A stretch of 43,542 bases of DNA from the NCBI GenBank assembly GCA_002162925.1, contig MABC01000075.1, positions 1 through 43,542 on the forward strand. The letters run 5' to 3'. A program made the translations under genes and the position numbers. This document shows positions 38,726 through 43,542 of the stretch, in pieces. The DNA comes from Thalassotalea sp. 42_200_T64. Its GTDB lineage: Bacteria; Pseudomonadota; Gammaproteobacteria; Enterobacterales; Alteromonadaceae. Numbering within the stretch: position 1 is the first letter of the stretch; the number at the start of each line of letters is the position of its first letter. A model generated the notes under the pieces. That model was not told the origin of the DNA, ran no database searches, and worked only from the letters and a program-made list of their open reading frames with translations.

Positions 38726-41047
38726 ATGCTAAAAACCCTAAAAAAATATAATTCATTGAAAACACTATCGTTATTGCTTTCATCAATGCTATTAACTGCT
38801 TCTTTTAGCTCTGTCGCGCAAGTGCCATTTAAAGGTGATGCCATGAACACTTCTACTGAACCAGAGAAACTCGTGCAAGCCGAGCCATTAACGATTGAAA
38901 GGATCTTTTCTGCGCCTTCTTTAGACGGCCCTACCTCAAAAAATTTAAAGTACTCTCCCGATGGCACCGCAGTAACCTATTTAAAAGCGAAACAAGCAGA
39001 CAATGACCGTTTTGATCTTTGGCAATACGATATTGCCAGCAGCACGCATTTGTTGTTAGTGGATTCTGACTCCATTTTTGCCGGCAAAGAAGAATTAAGT
39101 GACGAAGAAAAAGCTCGTCGTGAACGTCAACGCGTTTACGGCAGTGGCATCATGGAATACGTATTATCAAGTGATGGTAATAACATCTTGTTCCCAATAA
39201 ATGGTGACTTGTATTTATACGCCCAAGACAGCAAAACATCGCGCCGTTTAACCGAAGATCAAGCTTATGAAACCGATATAAAATTCTCACCGAAAGGCCG
39301 CTATGTTTCGTTCATTAAAGCGCAAAACATTTATATCATCGACTTACAAGACAATGTACAAAAGCAGTTAACCGATGACGGCAAAGGCACCATTAAAAAC
39401 GGCATGGCCGAATTTGTTGCCCAGGAAGAAATGGATCGCATGACCGGCTATTGGTGGTCGCCAAACGAGAAGAACATTGCCTTTTTAAAAGTGGATGAGT
39501 CAAGGGTGCAAACGGTAGTACGTAACGAAATTTACGCCGAGGAAGTCAAACTTTTTGAACAACGCTATCCGGCTACAGGCACCAATAATGTTGAAGTGTC
39601 GTTGCATAACATCAAGTTAAGTTCGGGAAAAATTACCGAATTAAAGCTGGGCAAAGAAAAAGACATTTATATTGCCCGTGTTAACTGGCTGCCTGATTCA
39701 AAAACGATTGCTTATCAATGGCAAAATCGAGCACAGCAAACGCTGCAATTAAAATTTCACAGCATAAAAGTTCGTAAAGCGAAAACCATTATTGAAGAAA
39801 CATCAGATCATTGGCTAAATCTTAATGATGATTTAACCTTTTTAAAAAAATCAAAACAGTTCATCTGGGCTTCTGAACGTGATGGCTTTAAACACTTATA
39901 CCTTTATAACTACCAAGGGGAACTGATCAGCCAATTAACCAAAGGTCAGTGGATCGTTGATGAGCTGATAACCGTTGATGAAGAAAATGGCTGGTTATAT
40001 TTTACCGGCCGCGCTGACACACCGATTGAAAAACATTTATACAAGGTTACTTTAGATGGAAAGTCGCCTGAACACGTGAACCGAGTCAGTAAACGTAGCG
40101 GCTTTCATAACATTGCTTTTGCCAACGACCACCGCAGTTACCTGGATGACTTTTCCAATATCAATACTCCGGCGCAATTGAGTTTGCATCAGGCAAATGG
40201 CAAACGATTAACCTATTTATTGGAAAATATGCTCGATCACAGCCATCCCGTGGCTCCTTTTCAAGACACTATGGTAACCCCGACTTTTGGCACGTTAAAA
40301 GCCAATGATGGTACAACCGATTTATATTACAAGCTTTACACGCCGAAATATTTAAAGCCGGGGGGAAAATATCCGGTGATCGTCAGTGTCTATGGCGGCC
40401 CACATGCGCAACGTGTGACCAATGAATGGACGGGTGCCGACATGACCCAATACATGGTAAACAATGGTTATGTAGTTTTTCAGCTGGATAACCGCGGTTC
40501 TAATTATCGCGGCACGGCGTTTGAATTTGCCATTTACAAAGAATTAGGCAAAGTTGAACTTGATGATCAAGTCAGCGGCGTTAAATACCTGCACACTTTG
40601 CCTTATGTGGATAAAGAAAATATCGGTATCTTTGGCCATAGCTACGGTGGTTACATGGCACTAATGGCAATGTTTAAAGCGGGTGATTATTTTAGTGCCG
40701 GCGTTAGTGGCGCGCCAGTAACCGACTGGATGTTATACGATACCCATTACACTGAACGGTATTTAAGCCACCCAGCCACCAATGCTGATGGCTATGAGAA
40801 AAGCTCAGTGTTCCCTTACACCAAAGATTTTAACAATGATAATGCGTTATACATCTATCATGGTATGGCCGATGACAACGTGTTGTTTACCAATACCACC
40901 AAATTGATTAAAACCTTACAAGATGAAAACAAACGGTTTGAACTGATGACTTATCCGGGCAGCAAGCACAGCATGCGTGGTAAAAAAGTAAAAGTGCATT
41001 TGAATTACTCAATCATCGACTTTTTTGATCGAAAATTGAAGCAGTAG
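38726..41047 (+). CDS. Exported S9-family (DPP IV-like) peptidase
   Basis: 773 residues with a signal peptide (about 1-32). An N-terminal eight-bladed propeller (about 55-520) has the DPP IV-type QEEMDRMTGYWWSPNE segment carrying the Glu pair that anchors the substrate N-terminus. A C-terminal alpha/beta hydrolase follows. The triad is S639 (GHSYGGYMA), D716 (HGMADDNV) and H748 (GSKHSM). It should remove X-Pro or X-Ala dipeptides in the periplasm or outside the cell. It stands alone between inverted-repeat flanks and the previous LysR gene. A 152-bp upstream gap holds no gene. Confidence 0.94.
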   Translation: MLKTLKKYNSLKTLSLLLSSMLLTASFSSVAQVPFKGDAMNTSTEPEKLVQAEPLTIERIFSAPSLDGPTSKNLKYSPDGTAVTYLKAKQADNDRFDLWQYDIASSTHLLLVDSDSIFAGKEELSDEEKARRERQRVYGSGIMEYVLSSDGNNILFPINGDLYLYAQDSKTSRRLTEDQAYETDIKFSPKGRYVSFIKAQNIYIIDLQDNVQKQLTDDGKGTIKNGMAEFVAQEEMDRMTGYWWSPNEKNIAFLKVDESRVQTVVRNEIYAEEVKLFEQRYPATGTNNVEVSLHNIKLSSGKITELKLGKEKDIYIARVNWLPDSKTIAYQWQNRAQQTLQLKFHSIKVRKAKTIIEETSDHWLNLNDDLTFLKKSKQFIWASERDGFKHLYLYNYQGELISQLTKGQWIVDELITVDEENGWLYFTGRADTPIEKHLYKVTLDGKSPEHVNRVSKRSGFHNIAFANDHRSYLDDFSNINTPAQLSLHQANGKRLTYLLENMLDHSHPVAPFQDTMVTPTFGTLKANDGTTDLYYKLYTPKYLKPGGKYPVIVSVYGGPHAQRVTNEWTGADMTQYMVNNGYVVFQLDNRGSNYRGTAFEFAIYKELGKVELDDQVSGVKYLHTLPYVDKENIGIFGHSYGGYMALMAMFKAGDYFSAGVSGAPVTDWMLYDTHYTERYLSHPATNADGYEKSSVFPYTKDFNNDNALYIYHGMADDNVLFTNTTKLIKTLQDENKRFELMTYPGSKHSMRGKKVKVHLNYSIIDFFDRKLKQ

Positions 41048-41060
41048 GAACTAGGAGCGT

Positions 41061-41265
41061 GGAACGAGGAACTACTCGGAACAGAGAGTAGTTGGAGTTG
41101 ACTGGTTTCGTTGATCTTATATGGACTAAGGGCTAAGGGTTATAAAAGTTATTGGTTCCAAACTTCTGACTTCAAGCTTTAAGCTTCAAGCTTCAGGCAG
41201 ATTCTGTTAATTTAAAATATTGCTTAAATCTAACACAAATCTGCCCGTTCATAGTTCCTCGTTCC
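41061..41265. repeat. Inverted repeat pair flanking the S9/MBL spacer
   Basis: GGAACGAGGAACT (41061-41073) and its exact complement AGTTCCTCGTTCC (41253-41265), 13 bp each, bound the whole spacer. The same word occurs at 6597-6609. Between them CTTCAAGCTT words are partly repeated (about 41170-41195). No coding sequence. Confidence 0.65.
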
Positions 41266-41267
41266 CC

Positions 41268-42137
41268 TTACTTCAAATCTTTAATTAACGTCTTCATCCA
41301 TTTCTCTTCGCTGATGAATTGCCAGGCCCAGTTGTCATATTTTTCACCAATGCCATTGGCTAAGATTTGTTCATTGCTGTTACCGGCTTTCACTGCCATT
41401 TCCACTCTGTTGATTGAATATTCAATCATCTCAATAAACCCTTGTAAACTTTCCATATTACTGAGCTCGCCATGGCCAGGGATGATGATCACATTTTGTG
41501 GAAATTGATTTTTAATGTTTTTGATGTTGGCAAGATAGCCCTTTACCGAGCCACCACCATTGAGATCAACATAGGGAAATCGCCCTTGAAAATACAAGTC
41601 GCCCATATGCAATACATTGGCTTTTTTAAAATACACAATAGAATCGCCATCGGTATGGCCGCTTGGGTAATGCGTTAGCTGAATTTCTTCGTCATCCAAG
41701 TAAATGGTTACCCCATGTTCATAGGTGATTACTGGTAAATCTGCGCCTGTCTTCTTATTGTCACTCGCCACTCTTTTGCGCACATTCGAGTGGGCAAAAA
41801 TAGGCGCCTGCTTGGCAAAATGTGCGTTAGCACCAGTATGATCGCCATGATAGTGAGTATTTACAATATACTTTAACGGCACATCTTTGATCTCTTTCAT
41901 TGCCTGCTCAATTTTACTCGCCAGCGGTGCAAATTGATCATCCACTAACACTAAACCATCATTAGTTGCCAACACGCCAATATTGCCACCGCGACCTTCC
42001 AATATGTAGACATTAGCATTGGCTTTTAATACGCGTATTTCAACGTCTGAGAAATCACCTGCGGCGTGGGCAGTAATGACTATCCCAGTAGTGCCAAAGC
42101 ATACTAACAAAGACATTAAAAACAGTATTTTTTTCAT
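41268..42137 (-). CDS. Exported metallo-beta-lactamase-fold hydrolase
   Basis: 289 residues with a signal peptide (cleavage near AHA|AG, about 25). The zinc motif is HYHGDH (H95, H97, D99, H100), with further ligands H161 (SGHTDGD), D180 (HMGDLYF) and a His in IIPGHGE near 221. The Asp-His site would bind two metals. The sequence resembles general periplasmic MBL-fold enzymes more than clinical class B beta-lactamases; substrate unknown. It converges with the S9 peptidase gene. Confidence 0.92.
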   Translation of the reverse strand: MKKILFLMSLLVCFGTTGIVITAHAAGDFSDVEIRVLKANANVYILEGRGGNIGVLATNDGLVLVDDQFAPLASKIEQAMKEIKDVPLKYIVNTHYHGDHTGANAHFAKQAPIFAHSNVRKRVASDNKKTGADLPVITYEHGVTIYLDDEEIQLTHYPSGHTDGDSIVYFKKANVLHMGDLYFQGRFPYVDLNGGGSVKGYLANIKNIKNQFPQNVIIIPGHGELSNMESLQGFIEMIEYSINRVEMAVKAGNSNEQILANGIGEKYDNWAWQFISEEKWMKTLIKDLK

Positions 42138-42246
42138 AGTGTTATCTCAAGTGGCTGTGAAGGACAATGTTATAAGATAAATATGGACTGCTTATTAAAA
42201 AAAATCAAAATTAATAAGCAATTGATTAACTTAATAAAATGAAACA

Positions 42247-43317
42247 TTAAAGCGGAAGGGTTAACTGCGCTTTTTCGTTGTCATTACTTTGTGTATTATT
42301 GTCGCTTGGCTTAAAACCTACGGTTAACCCAATTAACCGTACTTTTTTACCCTTGCCTCTGCCTAACGCTTGTGCCAGCAAAGGTTCAAATAAGCTGGTA
42401 TCTAGACCATCCTGACTTTGCTCAACCGTGGTTTGAGTAAAATCAGCAAACTTTATTTTTATCCCTTGCCGCACAATGGCTAAATCTTTTACTTTTTCCA
42501 GACGGGTTAAAAACATGGGCAACAATTTTTCAATCACCGCAACACAACTGCTTTTATCGTTTATGTCTTCTGCCAGTGTCGTTTCAATTGCCAAAGACTT
42601 TCTCACTCTTGCCGTTTCAACGTCACGATTATCGATACCAAAGGCGCGCTTGTATATTGCCGGACCAAATTTCCCCATGAGTTTTTCCATGGTTTTAACA
42701 TCACTAGAGCGAACATCCGCACAAGTATAAAACCCTCTTGCTTGCAATTTTTCTAACGTTTTGGGACCAACACCAGGAATTTTTTTCAATGGCAAGTTTT
42801 CGACAAAATCGTTTACCTTGTTTGGCGGTACGACACACTGCCCGTTTGGTTTATTTTCATCGGAAGCAATTTTGGCGATAAATTTATTTGGTGCCACGCC
42901 GGCTGAGGCGGTTAAATTAAGCTCTTGGTAAATTTCAGCTCTTATTTTTTCCGCAATTAACGTAGCGCTACCGTTACAATCAGTGCAATCAGTCACATCA
43001 AGATAGGCTTCATCTAACGACAAGGGTTCAATTTTATCGGTATAGCGGGCAAATATTTCGCGGATATGGTTTGAGGCTTCTTTATAGGCAGACATTCTGC
43101 CCGATACCAGTTTAAGGTGTGGACATAATTGTAAGGCTCTGCCAACAGGCATTGCCGAACGAACCCCGTATTCACGAGCCAGGTAATTACAGGTTGCGGT
43201 TACACTGCGTGGCCCAGTACCGCCAATGGCAATGGGAATATTCGCCAGTTCAGGATTATCCCGCATCTCCACGGCGGCATAAAAGCAATCCATGTCGATA
43301 TGAATTATTTTTTTCAT
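42247..43317 (-). CDS. dinB: DNA polymerase IV
   Basis: Y-family translesion polymerase. The palm has DMDCFYAAVEM (catalytic D8) and SLDEAYLDVT (about 100-109, acidic pair). The HhH region is KIPGVGPKTLEKL (about 175-187) and the little-finger domain follows. I prefer the ATG at 43315-43317 (MKKIIHID) over one two codons earlier because GGTG then falls at proper distance and the family starts this way; 356 residues. The C-terminal tail (QSNDNEKAQLTLPL) matches a beta-clamp-binding peptide QLTLPL. A perfect LexA box lies upstream. Confidence 0.95.
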   Translation of the reverse strand: MKKIIHIDMDCFYAAVEMRDNPELANIPIAIGGTGPRSVTATCNYLAREYGVRSAMPVGRALQLCPHLKLVSGRMSAYKEASNHIREIFARYTDKIEPLSLDEAYLDVTDCTDCNGSATLIAEKIRAEIYQELNLTASAGVAPNKFIAKIASDENKPNGQCVVPPNKVNDFVENLPLKKIPGVGPKTLEKLQARGFYTCADVRSSDVKTMEKLMGKFGPAIYKRAFGIDNRDVETARVRKSLAIETTLAEDINDKSSCVAVIEKLLPMFLTRLEKVKDLAIVRQGIKIKFADFTQTTVEQSQDGLDTSLFEPLLAQALGRGKGKKVRLIGLTVGFKPSDNNTQSNDNEKAQLTLPL

Positions 43318-43364
43318 TATCATTTACACCACGTATTCATTAAGTATATGAACCCACCGCCAAA

Positions 43365-43384
43365 TACTGTATATAAATACAGTA
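43365..43384. promoter_or_regulatory. LexA (SOS) box of dinB
   Basis: TACTGTATATAAATACAGTA matches CTGT-N8-ACAG exactly with the favoured flanking TA/TA, 48 bp before the dinB start. Expected damage-inducible control. Confidence 0.9.
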
Positions 43385-43445
43385 TACGCATATTAATTTA
43401 GAAATTCAATATTTATGATACAGCTATAGGGCAAACGAGTCTAAA

Positions 43446-43541
43446 TTATACAGTTGTTAACCCAACAGTGAGCACTTTCATCATATAATCATCATCCCAT
43501 CCAGCTTTAAGGCGTTTATTCTTCACGCCTAAGCGTATACT
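43446..43541 (-). CDS. Possible 3' end of an unidentified gene (partial)
   Basis: An open frame enters from the right edge on the minus strand and ends at TAA (43446-43448) after about 31 codons (RLGVKNKRLKAGWDDDYMMK within it). Not recognised. It may be a real C-terminus running in the same direction as dinB or a chance frame. Confidence 0.3.
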   Translation of the reverse strand, partial: SIRLGVKNKRLKAGWDDDYMMKVLTVGLTTV

Positions 43542-43542
43542 T

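Noticed and set aside
41150..41200. CRISPR-like repeats in the S9/MBL spacer
   Set aside because: CTTCAAGCTT words are short, contiguous and without spacers of regular length.

Overview
The window looks like a chromosomal segment of a marine gammaproteobacterium of the order Alteromonadales, most likely the Colwellia/Thalassotalea group. This rests on gene order (queA-tgt-yajC-secD-secF, holD-rimI, smp/serB/radA, mrcB), moderate-to-low GC with AT-rich spacers, and several copies of a short ATACCAA...TTGGTAT intergenic palindrome. The assignment is an inference from protein character and synteny, not a database result.

Layout. 1-6100: end of an unidentified gene, then a minus-strand block for protein export (secF, secD, yajC) and queuosine tRNA modification (tgt, queA), with a 61-residue small gene upstream. 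6400-11400: plus-strand translation and replication block with tRNA-Trp(CCA) and its promoter, holD, rimI, prfC, argS and a strong terminator. 11450-13700: lysE-type exporter facing a broken LysR gene, an orphan small membrane protein and a non-coding stretch with inverted repeats. 13731-17420: TPR lipoprotein, mrcB (PBP1B), a GNAT acetyltransferase and hspQ. 17640-23731: the most interesting region. It holds a perfect FNR-type box and a RegA-like dyad, then a TonB-dependent receptor, a secreted Asp-box beta-propeller with a CxCC motif, a periplasmic CPPC thiol-redox protein, a MITE-like element that supplies the last gene's stop codon, and a RegB/RegA (RoxS/RoxR) redox two-component pair. 23796-28400: TatD hydrolase, a frameshifted SnoaL/DUF4440-like gene, smp, serB and radA. 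28787-32462: thiolase plus two-subunit CoA-transferase with a divergent LysR regulator. 32457-35250: three neighbouring broken genes (EamA transporter, LysR regulator, bestrophin). 35380-38573: glutathione-dependent formaldehyde detoxification (fghA, frmA) with a divergent LysR gene. 38726-43541: S9 peptidase, metallo-beta-lactamase-fold hydrolase, dinB under a perfect LexA box, and the end of an unidentified gene.

How the genes may work together. The 17.6-23.7 kb genes form a plausible redox-controlled uptake unit: outer-membrane receptor, secreted Cys-rich propeller and periplasmic thiol protein, with oxygen/redox-type operator sequences in front and a quinone/thiol-sensing two-component system behind. 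The substrate cannot be read from sequence; a metal (copper or iron) is my guess. Apart from this, the window mixes intact housekeeping genes with clearly decaying accessory genes.
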